DNA of 5,355 nt from Bacteroidales bacterium (lineage in GTDB: Bacteria > Bacteroidota > Bacteroidia > Bacteroidales > UBA3824): positions 1 to 5,355 of the forward strand of contig JAEEXW010000231.1 of the NCBI GenBank assembly GCA_016287995.1. Reading direction: 5' to 3'. Every line of letters starts with the position of its first letter. Position 1 is the stretch's first letter. Below the pieces are notes generated by a model that searched no databases, had not been told where the DNA came from, and was given only the letters and a program-made list of their open reading frames with translations. Shown here piece after piece: positions 1 through 5,355 of this stretch. The position numbers were made by a program, and so were the translations under genes.

Positions 1-1304
1 GTGGCGAGTTTAAAAGTCGAAACTTTATGCCGCAAATTCTCTGAATATGATTTGTCAATTATAAATTCATCACCGTAAAACTTTATTTCACAAAGATTTA
101 TCACTTTATCGTCGCGATCAATGAGCAAATCTACCTGCGCTCCGTCATAAAGTTCCGACGACTTTGTAAACCAAGAGTTTACGCCAGCACCGACACCCGA
201 AATTCCCAACTTTTGCTTTATTTGGTTGATATGCCAAAAACAAACCCTTTCAAACGCCAAACCGCTCCAAGAATTTCTAATTGAATTATTTTCCGACAGA
301 GAATAAAAATTTTCGCTGCGTTTGGAATTTTTTTGAATATACCGGAAATAAAACAGCGTATAATTGTCAATTAGTTGATATATAACGTCTTTTGTCCTTT
401 TCTGAAACGCATAATATTTCCGAATAAAAGTACATTGTTCAAGTTCTTCGAGAACACGACTAAAAATCTGATTATCACTCATTTTTGTCTCTGACAAAAT
501 CTCGCTACGTGTCATTCCCGCCTTTTTTTCGCCGAGGGTTTTAACGATTTCAAGATACGGTTCGGGGTTTTTGAACAATGACGAATAAAGCGATAAAAAT
601 TCGTTTTTCAGAGGACTTGAATTGCTAAAAAATATTCTGTCAATATTCTGACTTACAGAGAGTTCTCTGTTGATAAAATTCCAATAATACGGAATTCCGC
701 CAAGAGCCATATAAAACTCCAAAATGTCATAACGAGAAAATTCCATATTTGCAGCCTTGCAAAAACATTCACATTCGTAAAGGTTGAACGGACGGAGATA
801 AATCTGCTCTGTCAGGCGGTTGTGAAGTCCGCCATAATTTTTTATAATTTTGCTGACAATCCACGAAGTTGCGCTGCCGCAGACAATCAGCACGATGTCT
901 TTGCGTGCCGAAGCCCAAGAGTTCCAAAAATGCTCCAATGCACTGATAAAGTTGGATTTAGGTGTATCCATCCACGAAAGTTCGTCAATAAAAACAACCT
1001 TTTTTTTCTCAATGGACTGTTCTAAAAGTGCGGCTAAAAATCTGAACGCCTCACGCCAGTTTTTGGGTGTTTTGCAATTTTTCAAACCATAGTTTTTAAG
1101 CGATTCTTTAAACTCGTCCAACTGGTCTTCCAAAGTAGAATTTGCAAGACCAGTGTGTTGAAATGTAAAGTTCCCGTTGAAACTCTGCCTGATTAGAAAA
1201 GTTTTTCCGACCCTGCGCCGTCCATAAACCGCACAAAATTGTGATTCCTCCTTTTGAAGGAGAGTTAAAAGCCGTTTTTTTTCGTTCTCGCGTCCTATCA
1301 GCAT
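1..1304 (-). CDS. AAA+ ATPase with DUF234/PD-(D/E)XK-like C-terminus, 3' end outside window
   Basis: Reading the minus strand from the ATG at 1304 gives 434 uninterrupted codons that run off the left edge, so the C-terminus is missing. Visible motifs: Walker A GRRRVGKT (residues 28-35), Walker B VVFIDE (103-108, D107/E108), a sensor-1-like CGSATSW (142-148), and LHNRLTEQIYLRPF (160-173) with R163 as a candidate arginine finger. GGIPYYW (202-208) is followed by a likely winged-helix segment (about 247-300). The C-terminal part carries E352 in GLAFE, D392 in AQVDLLID and E406-x-K408 in CEIKF, the acidic/ExK layout of a PD-(D/E)XK fold. This order matches the ATPase_2 + DUF234 family, often about 450-480 residues, so little should be missing. 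Family members are common in Bacteroidota and archaea, and their function is mostly unknown. The start is supported by the family-typical opening IGRENE and by a TAnnTTTG motif 26 bp upstream. Family call is confident; biological role is unknown. Confidence 0.9.
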   Translation of the reverse strand, partial: MLIGRENEKKRLLTLLQKEESQFCAVYGRRRVGKTFLIRQSFNGNFTFQHTGLANSTLEDQLDEFKESLKNYGLKNCKTPKNWREAFRFLAALLEQSIEKKKVVFIDELSWMDTPKSNFISALEHFWNSWASARKDIVLIVCGSATSWIVSKIIKNYGGLHNRLTEQIYLRPFNLYECECFCKAANMEFSRYDILEFYMALGGIPYYWNFINRELSVSQNIDRIFFSNSSPLKNEFLSLYSSLFKNPEPYLEIVKTLGEKKAGMTRSEILSETKMSDNQIFSRVLEELEQCTFIRKYYAFQKRTKDVIYQLIDNYTLFYFRYIQKNSKRSENFYSLSENNSIRNSWSGLAFERVCFWHINQIKQKLGISGVGAGVNSWFTKSSELYDGAQVDLLIDRDDKVINLCEIKFYGDEFIIDKSYSENLRHKVSTFKLA

Positions 1305-1329
1305 AATTAAAAAGATTGATTTTACGTTG

Positions 1330-1337
1330 CAAATATA
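1330..1337 (-). promoter_or_regulatory. Putative -7 promoter element of the ATPase gene
   Basis: On the minus strand this reads TATATTTG, an exact match to the Bacteroidota primary-sigma -7 consensus TAnnTTTG. It ends 25 bp before the ATPase ATG at 1304, which would give a leader of roughly 20 nt. No convincing -33 TTTG is seen; the expected position falls within the left arm of the first tandem hairpin (1349-1364). The motif is short and the region AT-rich, so chance is possible. Confidence 0.45.
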
Positions 1338-1347
1338 CTAAAAAAAA

Positions 1348-1460
1348 CTATAACCCGTGGAAATCTTACTTTTTTTTTGACATTTTCACGGGTTATAAGC
1401 TATTTTTAGCCTATAATCCGTGGAAATCTCACTTTTTTTTCGACATTTCCACGGGTTATA
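1348..1460. repeat. Tandem pair of 49-bp hairpin units, 63-bp period
   Basis: Two copies of a 49-bp unit (1349-1397 and 1412-1460) are identical at 45 of 49 positions, and all four differences are C/T changes. Each unit is a 16-bp inverted repeat around a 17-nt T-rich loop. In unit 1 the arms are 1349-1364 (TATAACCCGTGGAAAT) and 1382-1397; in unit 2 they are 1412-1427 and 1445-1460. Each stem has one non-Watson-Crick position: G1360 facing T1386, and T1417 facing G1455. Both become G.U wobbles in plus-strand RNA but A-C mismatches in minus-strand RNA. The 14-nt linker (1398-1411) contains a mini-hairpin, GCTA-TTTT-TAGC (1399-1410). The units lie between divergent genes, so an intrinsic terminator for either neighbour is unlikely. 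A REP-like dispersed palindrome, or a structured leader or small RNA upstream of the hydrolase, fits better. The structure is certain from sequence; the role is unknown. Confidence 0.9.
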
Positions 1461-1551
1461 ATTTTTTTTCACATCAAAAAAAACTTCCCATAACGTTAAA
1501 CTCCGAGACTTGCTGTCAGTCAAAATAAATAAACACTTAAAATTTCACATC

Positions 1552-4113
1552 ATGAAAAAATCACTTGTTTACATTTCCCTTGCCGCAATGTTTGCCTCTT
1601 GCGGCGGCGGCAAAACCAACGTACCGCAAAATCTAACCCTCAACGACCTCGAATATTTTGAACGTCAGGGTGTTAACGTTCTTGTTTACAGCAATGATTT
1701 CAACGGCGGGTTCAACGACGAAAAAAATTCCGGCATCGAAATCATTCATCACGGTGTAAGGACGATTCAAGGCGGTGCAGTCCGTCTCAACAAAACCCCT
1801 GAACAATGGGACCTCGTTCCGAAAACCGTCAGCCGTAAAGTCAACAAAGAAAATGGCAGTATCGAAGTCAATCTACGTTACGAAGATTACGATTTCGACT
1901 CCAAAATCGTTGCGACCGCCAAAGGCAGCACCATCGAAATTTCGGTTTTTGTTGACAAACCCGTCCCGGAAGTCCTCAAAGACGCAGGTTTCAATCTCGA
2001 ATTTTTACCTTCGCAGTATTGGTCAAAAACTTTCTTAACCGACGGCAGACCGAATCTCTTTCCTAAATACGCCGCAAGCACAACCGTTGCCCGCGACAAC
2101 AAAGACAAACCGCGTCAGTTCAAAGGTTTTAAAACTTACGACGACCGTGGAACAAATAAGTTCGTTGACCCCGAACCGTTGGAAAAAGGCCGTACTTTTA
2201 TCCTTGCCTCAGACTGTCCCGAAAGAATGATAAAAATCTCGTCAGAAGAAAACGAAATCAGCCTTTACGACGGCAGAATGATTGCCCAAAACGGCTGGTT
2301 TGTACTTCACAGCGAAATTCCGCATAACAAAACCGGCAAAGTTATTTCTTGGACTATCGAGCCTCATGCCATTGACGGTTGGATTCGTGAGCCTAACATC
2401 GGTTTTTCGCAGGTCGGCTATATACCGTCACAACCCAAAACAGCCGTTATAGAACTTGACAAAAACGATAAAATTCTCCCGACGGCTAAAATTTTCAAAA
2501 TCGGCGATAACGCTTCTCCCAAACAAGTTTACGAAGGTAAAACAGATTTTTGGGGCAAATATTTTAAATATAATTATGTAAAGTTTGATTTTACGGAAGT
2601 AAAAACTCCGGGCGTTTATTATATTCAGTACGGCGATACAAAAACGGGAAATTTTATCATCAGCGATAATGTCTATGACAAAATCACAGATGCCACGAGC
2701 GACATTTGGATTCCGATTCACATGAACCACATAACGGTAAACGAAGGTTACAGAATTTGGCACGGCGAACCTTTCAAAGAAGGTTATCTTCAAGCCCCGC
2801 CTTCCGACCATTTTGACCTGCATTTTCAGGGCGAAAGCACCGATACTAAATTCAAGCCTTACGAACTTATTCCGGGCTTGAATGTCGGCGGATATTTTGA
2901 CGCAGGCGATTTTGACATCGAAACAGGCTCCAACATCAGCGTTGTTCAAAGTCTTGTCCGCGCTTGGGATCTTTTCCGCTCTGAAAGGGACGAAACTTTT
3001 GTCAGCGAACAGCAGCGTTATGTAGACCTTCATCGTCCTGACGGCGTGCCTGACATTTTGCAGTACATCGAACACGGCGTTTTAAACCTTGTTGCGCAAG
3101 CGGAGCAAATCGGACACATGGCTTCAACGCTTTCAAACGCCGTTCTTGACAATTACCATCACCTTGGCGACGCAGCGTCAATTACCGACGGTCTTCATTA
3201 CGACCCGAAACTTCCGCCTTACACAAAATCCGCTGACGGCAAATCAAGCGGTACAAAAGATGACATGTGGGCTTTTACCACACGCAATCCTATGCTTGAC
3301 GCACGTGCAGCAACAATGTTTGCAGCATCTGGACGTGTTTTGACGGGTTATAACGACGACCTTGCAAAACGCGCCATCATTCAGTCAAAACGCCTTTTGA
3401 AAGAATCACAGGAATTGACAGAAAAAATCAGAAACAGCCGTCATACAAGCGGCGAACATGACGAACTTTCGCTTAGAGGTTTCGGCGACATTGCTGCCGA
3501 CATTCAACTTTATGCGGCAACTAACGAAAAAGAATATTTAAATGCGTTTGAGGAGAAAATTTGGAAAGCATTGGATTTCAACGTTAATTTCACGCTCCAA
3601 ACTGCGCTTGACGCAATTCCCTTTATGTCAGATAATTATAAAGAAAAATTACGTCCGTACATCGAGAAATACAAAGTTTATCTTGACAGTCTTAACATTG
3701 ACAATCCTTACGGCATTCCGATTGGCTTGGGCAACTGGGCTGGCGGCGGTATGACCGTATCTTTCGGAACGACAGTTTGTTACGCGCACAAATATTTCCC
3801 TGAAATTATCAGCAAGGAATATGCCTATAAAACGGCTGCATATTTATTTGGCTGCCACCCGTACCACAATTATTCGCTTGTTGCGGCAGTAGGCGCAGCG
3901 CGTCCGAAAGCGGTTTTTTACGGCAACAACCGTGCTGACTTTTCGTTCATACCCGGCAATATGGCACCCGGCATACTATTCCGCAAGCCCGACCATTTTG
4001 AAAACTTTGACGACTGGCCTTTCCTTTGGGGACAGAACGAGGGCACGATAGCGGGAAACACCGGATATTTGATTTTCTCCTTAGCATTTAAAGAGATGAT
4101 TAAAGAGAAATAG
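1552..4113 (+). CDS. Lipoprotein glycoside hydrolase family 9 with CelD_N Ig-like domain
   Basis: An 853-residue secreted enzyme. The N-terminus MKKSLVYISLAAMFASC is a type II signal peptide with lipobox FASC and C17 as the lipidated residue, followed by GGGKTN. Residues about 25-283 look beta-rich and match no family I recognise. An Ig-like CelD_N domain spans about 284-374 (GFSQVGYIPSQPKTAVI). The (alpha/alpha)6-type GH9 catalytic domain covers about 376-847. It keeps the DAGD motif (D450-D453, in GGYFDAGDFD; D453 the likely base) and the late NE motif (WGQNE, E830 the likely acid). The usual GH9 segment ending in HHR is altered: GCHPYHNYSLVAAVGAARPK (767-786) is followed by AVFYGNNR. GH9 enzymes cleave beta-1,4-glucans, and some members are exo-glucosaminidases, so the substrate cannot be named here. 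The ATG at 1552 is chosen over an in-frame TTG at 1510 because it starts directly at the signal peptide. There is no SusC/SusD pair or other glycan gene beside it in the window. Family confident, specificity open. Confidence 0.93.
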   Translation: MKKSLVYISLAAMFASCGGGKTNVPQNLTLNDLEYFERQGVNVLVYSNDFNGGFNDEKNSGIEIIHHGVRTIQGGAVRLNKTPEQWDLVPKTVSRKVNKENGSIEVNLRYEDYDFDSKIVATAKGSTIEISVFVDKPVPEVLKDAGFNLEFLPSQYWSKTFLTDGRPNLFPKYAASTTVARDNKDKPRQFKGFKTYDDRGTNKFVDPEPLEKGRTFILASDCPERMIKISSEENEISLYDGRMIAQNGWFVLHSEIPHNKTGKVISWTIEPHAIDGWIREPNIGFSQVGYIPSQPKTAVIELDKNDKILPTAKIFKIGDNASPKQVYEGKTDFWGKYFKYNYVKFDFTEVKTPGVYYIQYGDTKTGNFIISDNVYDKITDATSDIWIPIHMNHITVNEGYRIWHGEPFKEGYLQAPPSDHFDLHFQGESTDTKFKPYELIPGLNVGGYFDAGDFDIETGSNISVVQSLVRAWDLFRSERDETFVSEQQRYVDLHRPDGVPDILQYIEHGVLNLVAQAEQIGHMASTLSNAVLDNYHHLGDAASITDGLHYDPKLPPYTKSADGKSSGTKDDMWAFTTRNPMLDARAATMFAASGRVLTGYNDDLAKRAIIQSKRLLKESQELTEKIRNSRHTSGEHDELSLRGFGDIAADIQLYAATNEKEYLNAFEEKIWKALDFNVNFTLQTALDAIPFMSDNYKEKLRPYIEKYKVYLDSLNIDNPYGIPIGLGNWAGGGMTVSFGTTVCYAHKYFPEIISKEYAYKTAAYLFGCHPYHNYSLVAAVGAARPKAVFYGNNRADFSFIPGNMAPGILFRKPDHFENFDDWPFLWGQNEGTIAGNTGYLIFSLAFKEMIKEK

Positions 4114-4118
4114 TTTAA

Positions 4119-4147
4119 TTGTCAGAACAGCAATATTTTCCTGACAA
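4119..4147. terminator. Possible bidirectional stem-loop between convergent genes
   Basis: TTGTCAG (4119-4125) pairs with CTGACAA (4141-4147) across a 15-nt loop, in the 47-bp gap between the stop of the hydrolase and the stop of the acetyltransferase. A second AT-only inverted repeat, AAATAT/ATATTT (4147-4152 and 4156-4161), adjoins it. The position suits a shared terminator. However, the stem is only 7 bp and no clean U-tract follows on the plus strand; the minus strand has TTTTC after its arm. This is a weak candidate. Confidence 0.35.
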
Positions 4148-4160
4148 AATATAAAATATT

Positions 4161-4661
4161 TCACAATTCATATTCCATGATATAATCCTTCATAAAATAC
4201 CCGCCGCCGAAAACAAAATCTCCTTGCGAGGCTATTTTCATGCCGATATGGAGATAAAATTTGACGGCGGGATTTTCTCTGTTGACATTAAGTTGAAGAC
4301 ATTTTGGCGAAGGAGTAAGATTTTTCGCTAACGAAATAGCATACTCGAAAAAACGTTTACCGAGACCGCTTTTTTGATAGTCCGGCATTACATAAAGTTT
4401 TTCAATCCTGAAAACTTCGCCGTCTTTTTGAAAACAACTTAAATATCCGCAAATTTCTCCGAGAGAATTTTCCGCTAAATAAAAATTCCTACCTTGGGAA
4501 ATCTGTTTTTTCAGACCGTCAACATCATACATTTTTTCTAACATATATGCCGTCTGCTCTGCACCGATTACAGGCGTAAAAGTTTGTGTAAAAACTATTT
4601 GAGCCGCTTTGTTTATGCGTTCTGCATCGTTAACACCGGCTTTATGAATCGAAATTTCCAT
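4161..4661 (-). CDS. GNAT family N-acetyltransferase, PaiA-like
   Basis: A complete 166-residue single-domain GNAT enzyme, normal length for the family, cytoplasmic with no signal or membrane segment. The acetyl-CoA binding motif A is IEKLYVMPDYQKSGLGKRFF (residues about 86-105), with the Q/R-x-x-G-x-G/A signature as QKSGLG. Motif B is NRENPAVKFYLHIGM, the usual N-x-x-A-x-x-F-Y segment. The N-terminal TFTPVIGAEQTAYMLEK region and the C-terminal FFM/DYIM-like ending resemble Bacillus PaiA, a polyamine acetyltransferase and reported regulator. That resemblance is from memory of the family pattern, so substrate and symbol are not assigned. It is transcribed divergently from uvrC and converges on the hydrolase. 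An out-of-frame ATG ten bases upstream opens a nine-codon reading frame across the start. The ATG at 4661 is preferred because translation enters the GNAT fold (MEISIHKAGVNDAERI) at once. Confidence 0.92.
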   Translation of the reverse strand: MEISIHKAGVNDAERINKAAQIVFTQTFTPVIGAEQTAYMLEKMYDVDGLKKQISQGRNFYLAENSLGEICGYLSCFQKDGEVFRIEKLYVMPDYQKSGLGKRFFEYAISLAKNLTPSPKCLQLNVNRENPAVKFYLHIGMKIASQGDFVFGGGYFMKDYIMEYEL

Positions 4662-4694
4662 TTTTTTTCATAAACGAATAATTGAAAAGATTCG

Positions 4695-4702
4695 CAAAAT
4701 TA
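4695..4702 (-). promoter_or_regulatory. Putative -7 element of the acetyltransferase gene
   Basis: On the minus strand this reads TAATTTTG, matching TAnnTTTG. It lies 33 bp before the ATG at 4661, predicting a leader of about 27 nt. The same octamer occurs on the plus strand at 4745-4752 for the divergent gene. No -33 element at the usual spacing is obvious; a TTTG at 4718-4715 is only 12 bp away. Confidence 0.4.
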
Positions 4703-4703
4703 T

Positions 4704-4724
4704 AAACTTTTTTCCAAAAAGTTT
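4704..4724. repeat. 9-bp inverted repeat between divergent promoters
   Basis: AAACTTTTT (4704-4712) and AAAAAGTTT (4716-4724) form a perfect inverted repeat with a 3-bp spacer. It sits immediately upstream of the minus-strand -7 motif and about 20 bp upstream of the plus-strand one, where it covers the plus-strand -33 position. The placement would suit an operator serving both genes. The arms are almost all A/T in an AT-rich gap, so it may be only a composition effect. No candidate regulator is encoded nearby. Confidence 0.45.
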
Positions 4725-4744
4725 TACATCTGAAAATATTTTTC

Positions 4745-4752
4745 TAATTTTG
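4745..4752 (+). promoter_or_regulatory. Putative -7 element of uvrC
   Basis: TAATTTTG matches the Bacteroidota -7 consensus TAnnTTTG. A weak -33 candidate TTTT (4722-4725) lies 19 bp upstream, a normal spacing. The predicted transcript would start near 4757-4760 and have a leader of only about 25 nt before the ATG at 4783. Confidence 0.45.
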
Positions 4753-4760
4753 AAAAAAAT

Positions 4761-4780
4761 TTGAAGTTTTAGACCTTCAA
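4761..4780 (+). promoter_or_regulatory. Small leader hairpin directly before the uvrC start
   Basis: TTGAAG (4761-4766) pairs with CTTCAA (4775-4780) across an 8-nt loop, ending two bases before the ATG at 4783. If transcription starts near 4757-4760, this hairpin would make up nearly the entire 5' leader and cover the ribosome landing site. The stem is only 6 bp and weak, so a regulatory effect is speculative. Confidence 0.3.
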
Positions 4781-4782
4781 CC

Positions 4783-5355
4783 ATGTCCGAATTAGAATAT
4801 AAAGTGAAAACGTTGCCGCTAAGTCCGGGAGTATATAATTTTTTGGACGAAAACGGAACCGTTATTTATGTCGGTAAAGCGAAAAATCTTAGAAACCGCG
4901 TATCGTCGTATTTCCGCGAAAAAAATCAAGTCGGAAAAACGGCTGTATTAGTCCGTCATATCCGTGATATTCTGAATATCTGTGTCAGCACAGAAACAGA
5001 CGCACTTTTATTAGAGAACAAACTGATAAAAAAATTTCAGCCGCGTTACAATATTCTCTTAAAAGACGATAAAACTTATCCGTGGATTTGTATCTCCAAC
5101 GAGGACTATCCGAGGGTATTTTTTACCCGCAAAAAAACGCTGACGGTAGTCTGTATTTCGGTCCCTACCCTTCTGTGGTAGCAATGAGAAACGTTTTGAA
5201 TATGTTCAGACGGCTTTTCCGTTTGAGAATCTGCAAAACGCTTATGACAGAAGAACTCGTTAATAAAGGGAAATACGATGTCTGTTTGGATTATCACATA
5301 AAAAATTGTTGTGTACCTTGTATAGGCGAAGTCTCAAAAGAGGAATACGCCAAAT
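4783..5355 (+). CDS. uvrC: UvrC, excinuclease ABC subunit C, N-terminal part with a frameshift
   Basis: UvrC makes the dual incisions in UvrABC nucleotide excision repair. The visible 191 residues are about a third of the usual 600; the right edge cuts the gene. The GIY-YIG nuclease domain, which makes the 3' incision, is complete: PGVY (15-18), IYVG (28-31), R39, catalytic E78 in LLLENKLIKK, and N90 in PRYNILLKDDK. The frame then breaks at the seven A's of 5131-5137. Read straight on, the product ends at a TAG at 5179-5181 after 132 residues, with a nonsense tail. Shifting one base back from 5137 to 5136 restores UvrC sequence: DGSLYFGPYPS, then MFRRLFRLRICKT, then CLDYHIKNCCVPCIGEVSKEEY to the edge. 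An eighth A would repair it. The ATG at 4783 gives the normal UvrC N-terminus. Sequencing error, a real mutation, or slippage rescue are all possible. Confidence 0.93.

Noticed and set aside
822..1092. Two overlapping small plus-strand open frames
   Set aside because: Both are antisense to the ATPase gene, whose minus-strand frame carries the Walker B and sensor motifs here.
1108..1332. 74-codon minus-strand open frame near the ATPase start
   Set aside because: It is a different frame from the ATPase frame. Only the frame starting at 1304 gives IGRENE and the Walker A GRRRVGKT and stays open to the window edge.
1349..1460. Reading the tandem hairpins as intrinsic terminators
   Set aside because: Both flanking genes are transcribed away from this region, so neither needs a terminator here, and the T-runs are in the loops rather than after the stems.
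1348..1460. A CRISPR array
   Set aside because: There are only two copies, each an extended hairpin, with a 14-nt linker. No spacer-sized unique sequence or cas gene is present.
1491..1498. TAACGTTA perfect 8-bp palindrome upstream of the hydrolase
   Set aside because: It is too short to be meaningful in AT-rich intergenic DNA, with no second copy or adjoining regulator.
1316..1528. 70-codon open frame through the tandem hairpins, with a repeated YNPWKS...FFFD peptide
   Set aside because: The peptide repeat simply follows from the 63-bp DNA period, a multiple of three. The underlying sequence is a palindrome with T-runs, and no start context or homology supports translation.
2428..3075. Long open frame of 215 codons antisense to the hydrolase gene
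   Set aside because: It lies wholly inside the well-supported GH9 coding sequence, and its translation shows no recognisable domain. It is the reverse shadow of the codon usage of the real gene.
5106..5297. 63-codon minus-strand open frame in uvrC
   Set aside because: It is antisense to uvrC across the frameshift, and the plus-strand sequence matches UvrC on both sides.

Overview
This AT-rich window has features of the Bacteroidota, probably a Bacteroidales-like gut or environmental bacterium. The support is three matches to the Bacteroidota -7 promoter motif TAnnTTTG in front of three of the four genes, A/T-rich leaders without a clear Shine-Dalgarno sequence, and a large lipoprotein glycoside hydrolase. 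The placement is an inference; no marker gene fixes the taxon.

Layout, left to right. (1) 1-1304, minus strand: an AAA+ ATPase with an archaeal-type ATPase/DUF234 architecture and a PD-(D/E)XK-like C-terminus, cut off by the left edge. It is easily missed because it runs off the window. (2) 1305-1551: a divergent intergenic region. It holds a promoter-like motif for the ATPase and two near-identical 49-bp hairpin units in tandem, on the side facing the next gene. (3) 1552-4113, plus strand: an 853-residue lipoprotein with an uncharacterised N-terminal region, a CelD_N-like Ig domain and a divergent glycoside hydrolase family 9 catalytic domain. (4) 4114-4160: a short convergent gap with a small stem-loop. 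(5) 4161-4661, minus strand: a GNAT acetyltransferase resembling PaiA. (6) 4662-4782: a divergent promoter region with a -7 motif on each strand and a 9-bp inverted repeat between them. (7) 4783-5355, plus strand: the N-terminal third of uvrC, whose reading frame breaks at a run of seven A's.

The genes alternate in strand (- + - +), so none forms an operon with a neighbour inside this window, and nothing suggests a shared pathway. The ATPase is probably an accessory gene, the hydrolase acts on an unknown beta-linked glycan at the cell envelope, the acetyltransferase probably acts on a small molecule, and UvrC belongs to core nucleotide excision repair. I found no convincing new multi-gene system. 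The items most worth checking are the tandem hairpins, whose sequence differences preserve pairing only in plus-strand RNA, the uvrC frameshift, and the non-canonical C-terminal motifs of the GH9 enzyme.
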